Shown: positions 24,310 through 32,628 of the stretch, piece by piece | Position numbering within the stretch: position 1 is the stretch's first letter | Layout: every line of letters starts with the position of its first letter | Source of the DNA: Gordonia sp. (in: high G+C Gram-positive bacteria) | Lineage (GTDB): Bacteria > Actinomycetota > Actinomycetes > Mycobacteriales > Mycobacteriaceae | DNA length: 48,304 nt | NCBI RefSeq assembly: GCF_020438995.1 | Contig: NZ_JAGQTN010000265.1 | Location: 1 to 48,304, forward strand | Reading direction: 5' to 3' | Translations under genes and position numbers: made by a program | The notes under the pieces: model-generated | Database searches by the model: none | What the model was told of the DNA's origin: nothing | Seen by the model: only the letters and a program-made list of their open reading frames with translations

Positions 24310-25301
24310 GCCATCACCGCCCGGAAGCGCCAGTCCAGCACATCCCTTGTGCTGCCGTCAGATTCGTCGGCGAACACGCGTGAACGCAGCGTGAGGACGC
24401 CCCCGGATGCGGCTTCCGTGGCCGCTTCCACCTGAAGTTCACTGGACAAGGTGTCCCCTTCGTGGACGGGGCCGGTGTGGTCGCAGGAATCCCACGAGAC
24501 CACGGTGACCAGATTGGGCAGTGCGCGCGTGGCCTGGGCAAGGGCCAGGCCGATGGTGTGACCACCGTAGACCAGTCGTTGTCCGGCCACCCGCTCGTCG
24601 TGGTGGGTGGCCGCGATATTGAGCGAGAGCCGGGCCAGCTCGGGTGCGCTGGACACGACATCACCGCTCGACACATAGGTGTTTCCGACGAGGTCGCCGC
24701 TGAAGTGCTGTCCCGGGACCAGCTCCCGATAGCGCGCCAGATCCCACTGCGGAAGGACCGGTTCGGGTGCTTCGGACGGGCCGATCGCCGACAGATCATC
24801 GGCGTGCACCACCCGGCCCGGATCGGCGTCCGGCGAGAGCGCGATCATGGCGCAGCGGTAGAAGTCGAGCACCGCATCGCCGCGCTGGTCGACCGTCACC
24901 ATGTGCAATGCCGCCAATCCTGTTGCGGCACGGCCGGGTTTGGCCTTGTTTTCCTTGAGGCCCACCACCTCGGTGGTGGTGGTGAGGGTGTCGCCGATGA
25001 CCGGGTACCGCAGGAACCGCAACCCCCGGTAGAACAGATTCGCCTTCACATGGTGGGTGACCAGCGTCGACTGCCCGATCGCGAGATCGGACACGAGACC
25101 CGGATGCGCGGGAGTTCCGCCGCCGGTAACCTGACGTGCCAGCTCCGAGTCGAGCGGCAGCCGGAACCGGTCGCCGAGGATCGCCTGATGGCTCGCGGCC
25201 AGTCCGTCGGTCAGCGTGATCGACGGTGCGCCGTCGAACACCTGCCCGTGCGAGAGGTCGTCGAAGTACGGTCCGCCGACGTGTATTCGCTTGTCGCTCA
25301 T
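24306..25301 (-). CDS. MaoC-like hydratase, mesaconyl-CoA hydratase type
   Basis: 331 residues from the ATG at 25301, preceded by GGAAG. The open frame runs 58 codons further, through the divergent promoter, and is not used. GGPYFDDLSHGQVF, LRYPVIGDTLTTTTEVVGLK and ENKAKPGR match what I recall of mesaconyl-CoA (2-methylfumaryl-CoA) hydratase, a double-hotdog MaoC protein. It would interconvert an enoyl-CoA and a 3-hydroxyacyl-CoA, perhaps mesaconyl-CoA and beta-methylmalyl-CoA. No citE-type lyase is in the window, so the pathway is incomplete here. It is translationally coupled to the CaiB gene. Confidence 0.83.
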   Translation of the reverse strand: MSDKRIHVGGPYFDDLSHGQVFDGAPSITLTDGLAASHQAILGDRFRLPLDSELARQVTGGGTPAHPGLVSDLAIGQSTLVTHHVKANLFYRGLRFLRYPVIGDTLTTTTEVVGLKENKAKPGRAATGLAALHMVTVDQRGDAVLDFYRCAMIALSPDADPGRVVHADDLSAIGPSEAPEPVLPQWDLARYRELVPGQHFSGDLVGNTYVSSGDVVSSAPELARLSLNIAATHHDERVAGQRLVYGGHTIGLALAQATRALPNLVTVVSWDSCDHTGPVHEGDTLSSELQVEAATEAASGGVLTLRSRVFADESDGSTRDVLDWRFRAVMA

Positions 25302-25375
25302 CGTCTTCCGTTCAGTCGAGGCCACCCGCCCGATGGAGGTGGTCTGATTGCCGGACACAGTCGCACCCGAGCAAA

Positions 25376-25398
25376 TGTACGGCCAATAGTTCCGTACA
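25376..25398. promoter_or_regulatory. Inverted repeat, probable GntR operator near the MaoC start
   Basis: TGTACGG-CCAATAGTT-CCGTACA, perfect 7-base arms. The left end (TGTACGGCCA) recurs inverted as TGGCCGTACA at 25465-25474, beside the other inverted repeat. It lies about 75 bases before the MaoC ATG. Confidence 0.6.
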
Positions 25399-25453
25399 TG
25401 TCTAGCAGATCGAGCCGGGTCCGGGAAGACTCGCCTTGACAGGTGGCCGAAGT

Positions 25454-25484
25454 TGCCAACAAAATGGCCGTACAAATGTTGGCA
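25454..25484. promoter_or_regulatory. Inverted repeat, probable operator before acyl-CoA dehydrogenase
   Basis: TGCCAACA and TGTTGGCA (perfect 8-base arms, 15-base spacer) end 19 bases before the dehydrogenase ATG. The spacer holds the TGGCCGTACA element shared with the first repeat, so one regulator could bridge both. The GntR protein encoded at 26713 is the likely binder. Confidence 0.6.
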
Positions 25485-25503
25485 GTGTGATGCGAGGTGT
25501 CAG

Positions 25504-26664
25504 ATGACCGTAACCGAAGACCTGAATGCCGAAGAGACGATGCTGGTCGAGACGGTGCGCGCGTTCATCGACCGCGACGTCAAGCCGACGGTGCAGGAGA
25601 TCGAACACGCCAACACCTACCCCGAGGCGTGGATCGAGCAGATGAAACAGCTCGGGATCTACGGTCTCGCCGTACCCGAGGAGTACGGCGGTGCACCGGT
25701 ATCGATGCCGTGCTATGCGCAAGTGACCCAGGAACTTTCGCGCGGCTGGATGAGTCTTGCCGGGGCGATGGGCGGGCACACAGTGGTCGCCAAGCTCATC
25801 ACCACATTCGGCACCGAGGAGCAGAAGCAGAAGTACCTGCCGCGCATGGCGACCGGTGAGCTGCGCGCGACGATGGCACTCACCGAGCCTGGTGGCGGCT
25901 CGGATCTGCAGAACATGGCGACGGTCGCCCGCACGGACGGCGACGATCTGGTGATCAACGGCTCCAAGACGTGGATCTCCAACGCCCGCCGCTCCGGTCT
26001 GATCGCGTTGCTCTGCAAGACCGATCCGAAGGCGCAGCCGCGGCATCGCGGTATCTCAATCGTGCTGGCCGAGCACGGTCCGGGCCTGACCGTGTCCCGC
26101 GATCTTCCCAAGCTGGGGTACAAGGGGGTCGAGTCGTGCGAGTTGTCGTTCGACGACTACCGCGTTCCCGCGTCGGCGATCCTGGGCGAGGTGCCGGGAA
26201 AGGGCTTCGCGCAGATGATGAAGGGCCTGGAGACGGGCCGTATCCAGGTCGCTTCCCGCGCGCTCGGTGTCGCGACCGCGGCCCTCGAAGACGCACTGCG
26301 CTACTCACAGGAACGCGAATCTTTCGGGCAACCGATCTGGAAGCACCAGTCCGTGGGCAACTATCTGGCCGACATGGCCACCAAACTGACCGCCGCCCGG
26401 CAGCTCACCTGGCATGCGGCGCGCCGCTTCGACAGCGGCGACCGTTGCGATATGGAAGCCGGTATGGCCAAACTGTTCGCCTCGGAGGTGGCGATGGAGA
26501 TCGCGCTCAATGCGGTCCGGATTCACGGCGGCTACGGATATTCCACGGAGTTCGACGTCGAGCGCTATTTCCGGGACGCGCCGCTGATGATCGTCGGCGA
26601 GGGCACCAACGAGATTCAGCGGACGGTGATCGCCGGGCAGTTGGTCGCCCGCGGCGGCATCTGA
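25504..26664 (+). CDS. Acyl-CoA dehydrogenase
   Basis: 386 residues; the ATG at 25504 has GAGG about 9 bases upstream, and 17 upstream codons were rejected because they lie in the inverted repeat. All standard features are intact: ALTEPGGGSDLQNM, KTWISNARRSG, HGGYGYSTEFDVERYFRD and the catalytic Glu in VGEGTNEIQR. It is divergent from maoC-caiB and 48 bases ahead of the GntR gene. It could dehydrogenate a short branched or dicarboxylic acyl-CoA for the MaoC hydratase to hydrate. It is shorter than known methylsuccinyl-CoA dehydrogenases. Confidence 0.92.
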   Translation: MTVTEDLNAEETMLVETVRAFIDRDVKPTVQEIEHANTYPEAWIEQMKQLGIYGLAVPEEYGGAPVSMPCYAQVTQELSRGWMSLAGAMGGHTVVAKLITTFGTEEQKQKYLPRMATGELRATMALTEPGGGSDLQNMATVARTDGDDLVINGSKTWISNARRSGLIALLCKTDPKAQPRHRGISIVLAEHGPGLTVSRDLPKLGYKGVESCELSFDDYRVPASAILGEVPGKGFAQMMKGLETGRIQVASRALGVATAALEDALRYSQERESFGQPIWKHQSVGNYLADMATKLTAARQLTWHAARRFDSGDRCDMEAGMAKLFASEVAMEIALNAVRIHGGYGYSTEFDVERYFRDAPLMIVGEGTNEIQRTVIAGQLVARGGI

Positions 26665-26712
26665 CGCCACCATCGTGACGGCGACCGGTCACCGGTGGCA
26701 GGATTGGCGTCG

Positions 26713-27468
26713 ATGAACGCGCCCGAACAGTCCGAACCGGCCTACCGCACCCTGGCGGCCGAACTGCGCGCACGAATCGCCGCCGGCCTGTACCCGGACG
26801 GCGTGCGCCTACCCACCGAGGCCGAACTCGCCACCGAATTCGGGTTGAGCCGGCAAACGGTGCGCCGGGCATTCTTGGAACTCGTCGGTGAGGGTGCCGT
26901 TTACCGGATTCCCGGCCGCGGTACCTTCGCCAGCGAGAACGCCGGCCGGTACCTGCGACAACTCGGGTCTATCGAGGACCTGATGAATCTGTCGGCCGAC
27001 ACCGAGATGCGGGTGGTCGAAGCGCCGACACGGCAGGTGGACCTCGCCGCCGCCGGCCGCCTGCGCCTGGACACCGACGTCGTCTACCGGATTGTCTTCA
27101 CCCGATCCCACGACGCGGTCCCCTTCGTCCTGACGACGGTGTGGTGGCCCGCGCCGGTGGCCGAACTGATCGCCGACAGACCGGAGGTGGCGGCGGGCGC
27201 GGTCAGCGAACACACCATGATCGGCCTGCTCGAACCCCACCTCACCGAACCGATCACCGAATGCGTGCAGTCGATCACCGCGAGCACAGCCGACGCACGC
27301 GTCTCGGAAGTACTCGGCTGCCCAGTGGGGCATCCGGTCCTGCGGGTGGACCGGCTGTACAACAACTCCCGCGGCGCGAGCGTCGAACTGGCGATCAGCT
27401 ACTTCCTGCCCGAGCACTACACCTACCGAGTCACTCTGCGCCGCTCCTCGGGCCGCCCCGCCCCCTAA
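26713..27468 (+). CDS. GntR-family regulator with UTRA domain (HutC/FarR type)
   Basis: 251 residues. I chose the ATG at 26713, with AGGA nine bases upstream, over an in-frame GTG six codons earlier. The winged helix spans about residues 10-75 (RLPTEAELATEFGLSRQTVR, GRGTFASE). The UTRA ligand domain follows, ending in RVDRLYNNSRGASVELAISY. It is placed after the acyl-CoA dehydrogenase, whose promoter region carries two perfect inverted repeats, so self-control and control of the divergent maoC-caiB pair are likely. The stop overlaps the convergent methyltransferase stop (CTAA). Confidence 0.92.
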   Translation: MNAPEQSEPAYRTLAAELRARIAAGLYPDGVRLPTEAELATEFGLSRQTVRRAFLELVGEGAVYRIPGRGTFASENAGRYLRQLGSIEDLMNLSADTEMRVVEAPTRQVDLAAAGRLRLDTDVVYRIVFTRSHDAVPFVLTTVWWPAPVAELIADRPEVAAGAVSEHTMIGLLEPHLTEPITECVQSITASTADARVSEVLGCPVGHPVLRVDRLYNNSRGASVELAISYFLPEHYTYRVTLRRSSGRPAP

Positions 27469-28694
27469 GCCGCGAGCTGTCCGCCGCGCACGCCCGGTTC
27501 GCAGATGAAGGCGACGCCTTTTCGGCCGATGCGGGTCAGGACCAGCGACAGCGGTCGGGTTCCCTTGGGTTTGAGTCGCTTTCGCAGGGCATCGGGGTCG
27601 ACGTCGAGGCCGCGGACGAGGATTTCCAGTGTGCCGCAGTCAAGTGCATGCAGGGCTTTGCGTAAAGCCTTGTCCGACACTGTGGTCTGCTCGATGATCT
27701 TGAATCCTCGTCCGGCCTCGGGTACGGAATCGCCGGTGAGGTAGGCGATCTGCGGGTCGAGCTGCCATAGGCTGTGGCGGTGTGCGTAGTTCCGTACGAG
27801 GCCGGCACGGACGATTGCGCCGTCGGGGTCGACGATCCACTCCCCCGGTTCCGCGGCCGGGACGTCGTCGTCGGTGTCGTCGGTGATCTCGTAGCTCGAC
27901 ACCTTGCGTTCGTGGGTCCGCAGGACGGTGGCCCGGCGCAGTGGGCGGGCGTGCGGTCCCGACCACAGGCAGGTTTCGCGGACGCCGCCGTCAAGCGAGG
28001 TGACCTGTACCTCGCCGTCGAAACCGAACTTGTCGCGTAGGTTTTGATGATCAAGTCCCGGAGCACATTTGACGATCAGCGGACGCCCCGCGTACACGGT
28101 GATCAGTTCGAACAGCGGTGGGGTGAGCTGGTCGGGCCGGAACACCCGGCCGGACCCGGTGCGCCGGGCCGGGTCGGCGAGTATCACATCGGCCGTCGAC
28201 GTCGGGGTGAGCGCATCGGCACGCAACAGTACCGTCGGCGCAGACAACTCGACCGTCGTCGCGTTGTGCGCTGCCATCGCCACCCGCACCGGATCGATGT
28301 CGCTGCCGATCACCCCGGTCACGCCGAGGCGCAGCGACAACTCCATCAGTTCGGCACCCACCGAGCAGGTGACATCGTGCACCACCGAATCCGGGTAGCG
28401 CCGGATGATCTCCCACGCGCGTGCCTGCGCCACCGGCCACGCCGTCGCCTGCTGCACCGCATCATCGGTCAGCAGCAGGTCCTCGGCATGACGGAACTTG
28501 GTGCGGGCCTTACGTCGGCAGGTCACCGTCTCGATGATCGCCGCATCGAAAGGTGCATACGTACCCCGTAGTTCACCGATGTCGGCAATCATCGACGCCG
28601 GACTCAATGCCAGCGTCGAGGCCACCTCCAGTGCCGCACGTCCCGCCACCGAACGCAGAAAAGCGACATCGCCAGCCGCAAAAGAGTAACCCAT
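27465..28694 (-). CDS. Class I SAM-methyltransferase with C-terminal THUMP-like domain
   Basis: 409 residues. The N-terminal two thirds hold a methyltransferase fold (HDVTCSVGAELMEL as the SAM loop, GSDIDPVRVAMA for the acidic residue, ILADPARRTG at the DPPY position). The last third matches THUMP-like RNA-binding modules (LDCGTLEILVRGLDVDPDAL). An RNA substrate is likely but unproven. I believe it corresponds to Rv3037c of M. tuberculosis, the start of a conserved block that here is interrupted directly upstream by a lower-GC insertion. Confidence 0.85.
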   Translation of the reverse strand: MGYSFAAGDVAFLRSVAGRAALEVASTLALSPASMIADIGELRGTYAPFDAAIIETVTCRRKARTKFRHAEDLLLTDDAVQQATAWPVAQARAWEIIRRYPDSVVHDVTCSVGAELMELSLRLGVTGVIGSDIDPVRVAMAAHNATTVELSAPTVLLRADALTPTSTADVILADPARRTGSGRVFRPDQLTPPLFELITVYAGRPLIVKCAPGLDHQNLRDKFGFDGEVQVTSLDGGVRETCLWSGPHARPLRRATVLRTHERKVSSYEITDDTDDDVPAAEPGEWIVDPDGAIVRAGLVRNYAHRHSLWQLDPQIAYLTGDSVPEAGRGFKIIEQTTVSDKALRKALHALDCGTLEILVRGLDVDPDALRKRLKPKGTRPLSLVLTRIGRKGVAFICEPGVRGGQLAA

Positions 28695-28874
28695 TGCTCA
28701 CCTATCCCATGTCGAGCGACACGGCTCGACCACATCAAGAGGTTCAGCGGGATGGCTCCGCTCAACACCAAGCACGTTTGATACATGTTCGTACTTCAGA
28801 ATCATGCGACCGCCTGCTTCGAACTCGCGCCCAACCTAACAACCACGCCTATCGTGTCTAGCCAGCTGCAAGAA

Positions 28875-29141
28875 TCAATCGTATCGACCTGAATGAAAAT
28901 AGGTCTCTTCGTCGACTATCTCAATACCGAAACGTTTCTTCAGAATCGGCACGGCCCGTTCAGCGAACGCTAGCGCGTCGGCGCCCTCGAACACGAGTCT
29001 CGTGGGATAGGCAACGGAGTGAACAGTGTGGAAGCACCATGCCCACGCGTCTCCCAGCGGTCGGATCTCTGACACCGCTTCCTCCACCTGCTCGGCGGTC
29101 GGACCGGACGCAACTGCATACACGTACTCATTGCTACCCAC
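28875..29141 (-). CDS. Small protein encoded with the nuclease-like protein, possible immunity factor
   Basis: About 88 residues from a GTG at 29141 that lies before the stop of the upstream gene (8-base overlap, GGGTGG just ahead). A longer frame begins at a TTG without a ribosome site. The sequence (YVYAVASGPTAEQVEEAV, WAWCFHTVHSV, PILKKRFGIEIVDEETYFHS) matches no family I know; it looks like a compact alpha/beta protein. Tight coupling to a nuclease-like gene suggests a cognate immunity or antitoxin protein, purely from context. Confidence 0.6.
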   Translation of the reverse strand: MGSNEYVYAVASGPTAEQVEEAVSEIRPLGDAWAWCFHTVHSVAYPTRLVFEGADALAFAERAVPILKKRFGIEIVDEETYFHSGRYD

Positions 29142-29925
29142 GTGACCACCCGACCGAGACAATCTGTTGATGTGATCCGTTTACGATGAACACCAGCTCG
29201 TCAAGATTGACACCGTGCTCCACCACGGCGTCCACCATCGCACGTTCAGCCCTCACAATCGACGCATCAGTTCCACGCAGGTCAACGATGCCGCGCCGAC
29301 ATTTGAGGGCGATCAGTTCGACGTTCTCGACGCACTGCAGGTGGCTGAACGATCCGGACTTCGGCTGCATGATCTTGAATTCGGCCGGCGGAAGATCGTC
29401 GACCTTGACGATGGCATCTGGCGTAGGGCGCCCTGGACTCTTGAACGTGTCTACAGACAGAACAGACACACCTCGTGATTCCAACCAACGCGCCACGCCC
29501 AGCTCCTTCGGAAGAAAATGCTTCCACCGCTCTTCATCATTGTCTGGAGCAATCTTGCCAAAATACTCGAGCGTCGGTGTTGGGAGGACCTTCATTCCCA
29601 AAACCCGATCAGCAAACGGATCTGGGGTTACAGGTACCGGCACGTCAATCGGCAGGGTATGCCCGGCCGGAATACCCAAACGCTGCTTACCCTTGATTGG
29701 CTCACCATAGAAGGCAACCCGCCCCCAACGGTCGGTCCAATACTGAACATTTCGCACGGTTCCGGCAGCGGCAGTGAGCGCCCTACGTCGTTCCCGTTCC
29801 ACCGCGAGAGCAACATAGAGACCAAATCCTCCGACATCTAGTGCGAGAGTCACCAAGTCGCTCAGACCGGAATCGTCAAGTTCACCCAGGTGCGGACCTA
29901 TACGGCATGCACAGAGGGCAGTCAT
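29134..29925 (-). CDS. Putative toxin with CdiA-C-like PD-(D/E)XK nuclease domain
   Basis: 263 residues from the ATG at 29925, which has GGGAGG six bases upstream; an ATG six codons earlier lacks one. The first 130 residues are unfamiliar. The C-terminal half follows the pattern of CdiA-C tRNA nucleases: a helix with WLESRGVSVLSVD, then RPTPDAIVKV and AEFKIM supplying the Asp and Glu-x-Lys of a PD-(D/E)XK site, then VDLRGTD. It has no secretion signal, so it is more likely an intracellular toxin-antitoxin or phage-defence effector than a secreted one. The small gene overlapping its 3' end and the divergent XRE gene support this. The nuclease call is inferred from motifs. Confidence 0.6.
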   Translation of the reverse strand: MTALCACRIGPHLGELDDSGLSDLVTLALDVGGFGLYVALAVERERRRALTAAAGTVRNVQYWTDRWGRVAFYGEPIKGKQRLGIPAGHTLPIDVPVPVTPDPFADRVLGMKVLPTPTLEYFGKIAPDNDEERWKHFLPKELGVARWLESRGVSVLSVDTFKSPGRPTPDAIVKVDDLPPAEFKIMQPKSGSFSHLQCVENVELIALKCRRGIVDLRGTDASIVRAERAMVDAVVEHGVNLDELVFIVNGSHQQIVSVGWSRG

Positions 29926-30035
29926 GTCAAACCTCCCGTGCATGCAGAAGGCATCCTATGCACGATCACACCCGTCGACTGGATATGCGTCACGTCACCC
30001 TCCTCCGGAACCTTGATGCGACAAGGTCACCTCGA

Positions 30036-30099
30036 TGTGATTATCGCACCACCGTAGCACAGCACTGCCAAACTGCACTAGAATGTGATTTATGCACCA
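30036..30099. promoter_or_regulatory. Repeated operator-like sequence upstream of the XRE gene
   Basis: TGTGATTATCGCACCA (30036-30051) and TGTGATTTATGCACCA (30084-30099) differ at three of 16 bases. A related inverted form, TATGCACGATCACA, lies at 29957-29970 nearer the toxin gene. The second copy overlaps the XRE start codon. A TAGAAT -10-like box eight bases before the ATG suggests a leaderless, self-repressed transcript. Confidence 0.5.
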
Positions 30100-30619
30100 G
30101 GAAGGCAAGTCAAACGCGGACCGCTCAGTCGACCCCGATCTTGCGGCGACTGCTGCAAGGTCCACCTCAGCAACCGACTACTTCAGAAGTTGCATGAAGG
30201 CACGGCGCGAGTCCCTCGAATGGAGTCAACGCCGCCTGGCGAAGGAGATTCACGAACGTTTTGGGATCACGCTGGATCCGTCCGCCATCACGCGGATTGA
30301 GAATGGCCAACGAGAGCCCAAATACGCTGAATCAGTAGCAATTTCAGAGCTACTGGGTGTGCCCCTCAGGCCCGTGTCCGAGACGAGCGACGACGTCTTG
30401 AAGCAACTGCTGGACTGGTACAACCATCTCTCGCGCGAGGTTCGTCGCGGCGTGGAACTTCGCGACCGACTTCACGAAGTCGGCGGGGCCGCAAACGGAC
30501 TCGACCACGTAATCGCGAATTTATGGGCTGCGCTTGGGGCAATGCAGTCGAAAACGCGTAACGGACGGTTGGTCATAGACTTCGATCCACTGCAGGTGTG
30601 GAGCGACTCGCAGCAGTAG
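30092..30619 (+). CDS. XRE-family helix-turn-helix regulator
   Basis: 175 residues. The HTH region spans about residues 30-92 (WSQRRLAKEI, DPSAITRIENGQREPKYAES), clearly of the Cro/CI type. The C-terminal part is helical (LLDWYNHLSREVRRGVELRD) and may mediate dimerisation. It is divergent from the putative toxin gene and starts within a repeated operator-like sequence, as expected for a regulator that controls itself and the toxin pair. It has no peptidase or antitoxin domain. Confidence 0.85.
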   Translation: MHQEGKSNADRSVDPDLAATAARSTSATDYFRSCMKARRESLEWSQRRLAKEIHERFGITLDPSAITRIENGQREPKYAESVAISELLGVPLRPVSETSDDVLKQLLDWYNHLSREVRRGVELRDRLHEVGGAANGLDHVIANLWAALGAMQSKTRNGRLVIDFDPLQVWSDSQQ

Positions 30620-30693
30620 CAACCCGATCCTCGTGCGAACACCGACAACTGACGAAGGCCGGCAGACTCTGACGAGCCCTGCCGGCCCTTCTG

Positions 30694-31662
30694 TCACTCG
30701 GGCTTCACACCCGTAACTACGACGTTGTAGAAGAATTTCTGGGGAACGACCTTGCGCAGGACATTCTCGTCGAGCCAGGTCATCTTCTTCCAGCCGCCGA
30801 AGGCGAATCCCGCCCAGCCCCAGCCGAGCTTGTCGGCGGGAACAGCGGCCTCGAAGGTGCGTACCGGCCAGCCGAGCATGGCTGCGGCCAGCTCCTCGGT
30901 GGCCGTCTTGACCTCGGTGGCGCCAGCGCTGCGGGCGATACCGGCGAGTTCGTCGGGATCGAAGGTGTGGATGTCGACCACGGCCTCCAACGCCGCCGCA
31001 CGTGAGGACTCGTCGAGCTCTTCCTGCGGACGGCGCCACGACTGCAGCGGGCCGAACTTGGTGATGTTGGTGGTGGCCCACCAGGTGGCCCGGCTCATCC
31101 AGCGGGCGTAGAAGTCGCCGATGGTGGACGGTTCACCGGCGAACACGAACCGGCCGCCCGGCTTGAGTACCCGCAGGACTTCGCGCAACGACAGCTCGAC
31201 ATCCGGGATGTGGTGCAGCACAGCGTGTCCGACGACCAGGTCGAAGGTGTTGTCCTCGTAGGGGATCTTCTCGGCGTCGGCGACGCGGCCGTCGACGTCC
31301 AGACCCAGGTTCTCGGCGTTACGCAGCGCGACCTTCACCATGCCCGGCGACAGGTCGGTCACCGATCCCTTCTCTGCCACGCCCGACTGCATCAGGTTGA
31401 GCAGGAAGAACCCCGTGCCACAACCCAATTCCATCGCCCGGCCGTACGGCAGCGGAGCGTCGGTGATCGCCGCGTCGAAACGTCCACGCGCGTAGTCGAT
31501 GCACCGCTCGTCGAAGCTGATCGACCACTTCTCGTCGTAGGTTTCGGCCTCCCAGTCGTGGTAGAGCACCTGGGCGAGTTTGGTGTCCTTGAGCGCCGCC
31601 TGCACCTGCTCCTCGGTGGCGTGCGGATTGGGTTCGGGATCGATGGTGGGTTCGGTCGACAT
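30694..31662 (-). CDS. SAM-dependent methyltransferase (Rv3038c-like)
   Basis: 322 residues. Motif I is AMELGCGTGFFLLNL, with VTDLSPGMVKVA and LVVGHAVLHHIPD following in the order of Methyltransf_11/UbiE-type enzymes. The acidic N-terminus (STEPTIDPEPNPHATEEQ) is not part of the fold. The substrate is unknown; the mycobacterial homologue, as I recall it, is next to echA17, exactly as here. It follows the EchA17-like gene on the same strand after 34 bases, so the two are probably one operon. Confidence 0.88.
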   Translation of the reverse strand: MSTEPTIDPEPNPHATEEQVQAALKDTKLAQVLYHDWEAETYDEKWSISFDERCIDYARGRFDAAITDAPLPYGRAMELGCGTGFFLLNLMQSGVAEKGSVTDLSPGMVKVALRNAENLGLDVDGRVADAEKIPYEDNTFDLVVGHAVLHHIPDVELSLREVLRVLKPGGRFVFAGEPSTIGDFYARWMSRATWWATTNITKFGPLQSWRRPQEELDESSRAAALEAVVDIHTFDPDELAGIARSAGATEVKTATEELAAAMLGWPVRTFEAAVPADKLGWGWAGFAFGGWKKMTWLDENVLRKVVPQKFFYNVVVTGVKPE

Positions 31663-31696
31663 CGTCTCAGCTTTCTTGATGGGGTACTACAAGTCT

Positions 31697-32485
31697 CTAG
31701 CGGCCGACGAATTCGGCCTTGCCGGGGCCGTTCTCGACGAACGAGGCCATCCCGATGGTGCGGTCCTCGGTGGTGAACAGGGCAGTGAACTGCTGTTCTT
31801 CGATCTTGAGGCCGGTCGCGAGATCGGTTTCGATGCCCTGATCGATTGCCGCCTTCGCCGCGGCGATCGCCACCGATGCCGACCGCGTGAACTGGCCCGC
31901 CCACTTCAGCGCCGCGCTGTACACGTCGTCGGGGGCCACCACTTCGTCGACCAGGCCGATGGCGAGCGCCTCCTCGGCGTCGACGAAGCGGCCGGTGAAG
32001 ATCAGGTCCTTGGCCTTGGCCGGGCCGATGAGCCGGGCCAGCCGCTGGGTGCCGCCGCCGCCGGGAATAACGCCGAGCAGGATCTCCGGCAGCCCGAGCT
32101 TGACGTTGTCGCCGGCGATCCGCCGGTCGGCGCTCAGCGCCACCTCGAGCCCGCCGCCGAGGGCGTACCCGGTGATCGCTGCGACCGTCGGCTTGGGGAT
32201 GTTCGCGACGGCTCCGAGATTCGCCTGCAGAGCGCCGGCGACCTTCTTCATCTCCGTGTAGCTCAAGTCATTCATCTCTTTGATGTCGGCGCCCGCGGCC
32301 AGCACCTTGGGTCCGCCGTAGACGACGACGGCCTTGATGTCGTCGCGCACCGTCGCCTCACGCGCCGCGGCCGCCAGTTCGGCCTGCACCTGCCGGTTCA
32401 GCGCGTTCATCGGCGGTCGGCTCAGCAGGATCGTGCCCACACCGGGGTGATCCGCAGAGGTTTCGAGGGTGACAAACTCGGCCAT
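31697..32485 (-). CDS. Enoyl-CoA hydratase, EchA17-like
   Basis: 262 residues from the ATG at 32485 (12 upstream codons rejected). LLSRPPMNALNRQV, AAGADIKEMN and IPKPTVAAITGYALGGGLEV resemble M. tuberculosis EchA17. Unlike the four crotonases of the catabolic cluster, both catalytic glutamates are present (GGGLEVAL and LPEILLG), so this is a genuine hydratase of 2-trans-enoyl-CoA. The neighbouring methyltransferase and downstream Nudix gene keep the mycobacterial order. Confidence 0.92.
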   Translation of the reverse strand: MAEFVTLETSADHPGVGTILLSRPPMNALNRQVQAELAAAAREATVRDDIKAVVVYGGPKVLAAGADIKEMNDLSYTEMKKVAGALQANLGAVANIPKPTVAAITGYALGGGLEVALSADRRIAGDNVKLGLPEILLGVIPGGGGTQRLARLIGPAKAKDLIFTGRFVDAEEALAIGLVDEVVAPDDVYSAALKWAGQFTRSASVAIAAAKAAIDQGIETDLATGLKIEEQQFTALFTTEDRTIGMASFVENGPGKAEFVGR

Positions 32486-32628
32486 GATCTCCGAGGCTAC
32501 CGGTCCGGCGGCGTGAAGCAACCTTCGGGTTAGCCTGCACTTGCCTTATCGAATGGCTTACGGGATCGATTCAGGCAGCTGGTGCCACTCACGCGCCTCC
32601 ACCCCCACCGGCCACTACAGTTGAGCAG

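Larger units (their letters stand above)
28700..30640. other. Lower-GC insertion in a conserved gene block
   Basis: Between the Rv3037c-like and Rv3038c-like genes lie three genes unrelated to the surrounding block. AT-richer codons and intergenic runs are visible (for example around 30030-30100). I found no integrase, transposase, tRNA or flanking direct repeat, so the transfer route is unknown. The stretch 28695-28874 holds only two short hairpins (28711-28730 and about 28747-28763) and no gene. Confidence 0.6.

Noticed and set aside
28711-28763. Two short hairpins (GTCGAGC/GCTCGAC and AGCGG/CCGCT) considered as a tRNA or attachment site at the island edge
   Set aside because: They do not fold into a cloverleaf, have no anticodon arm or matching copy at the other edge near 30640, and have no T-tract for a terminator.
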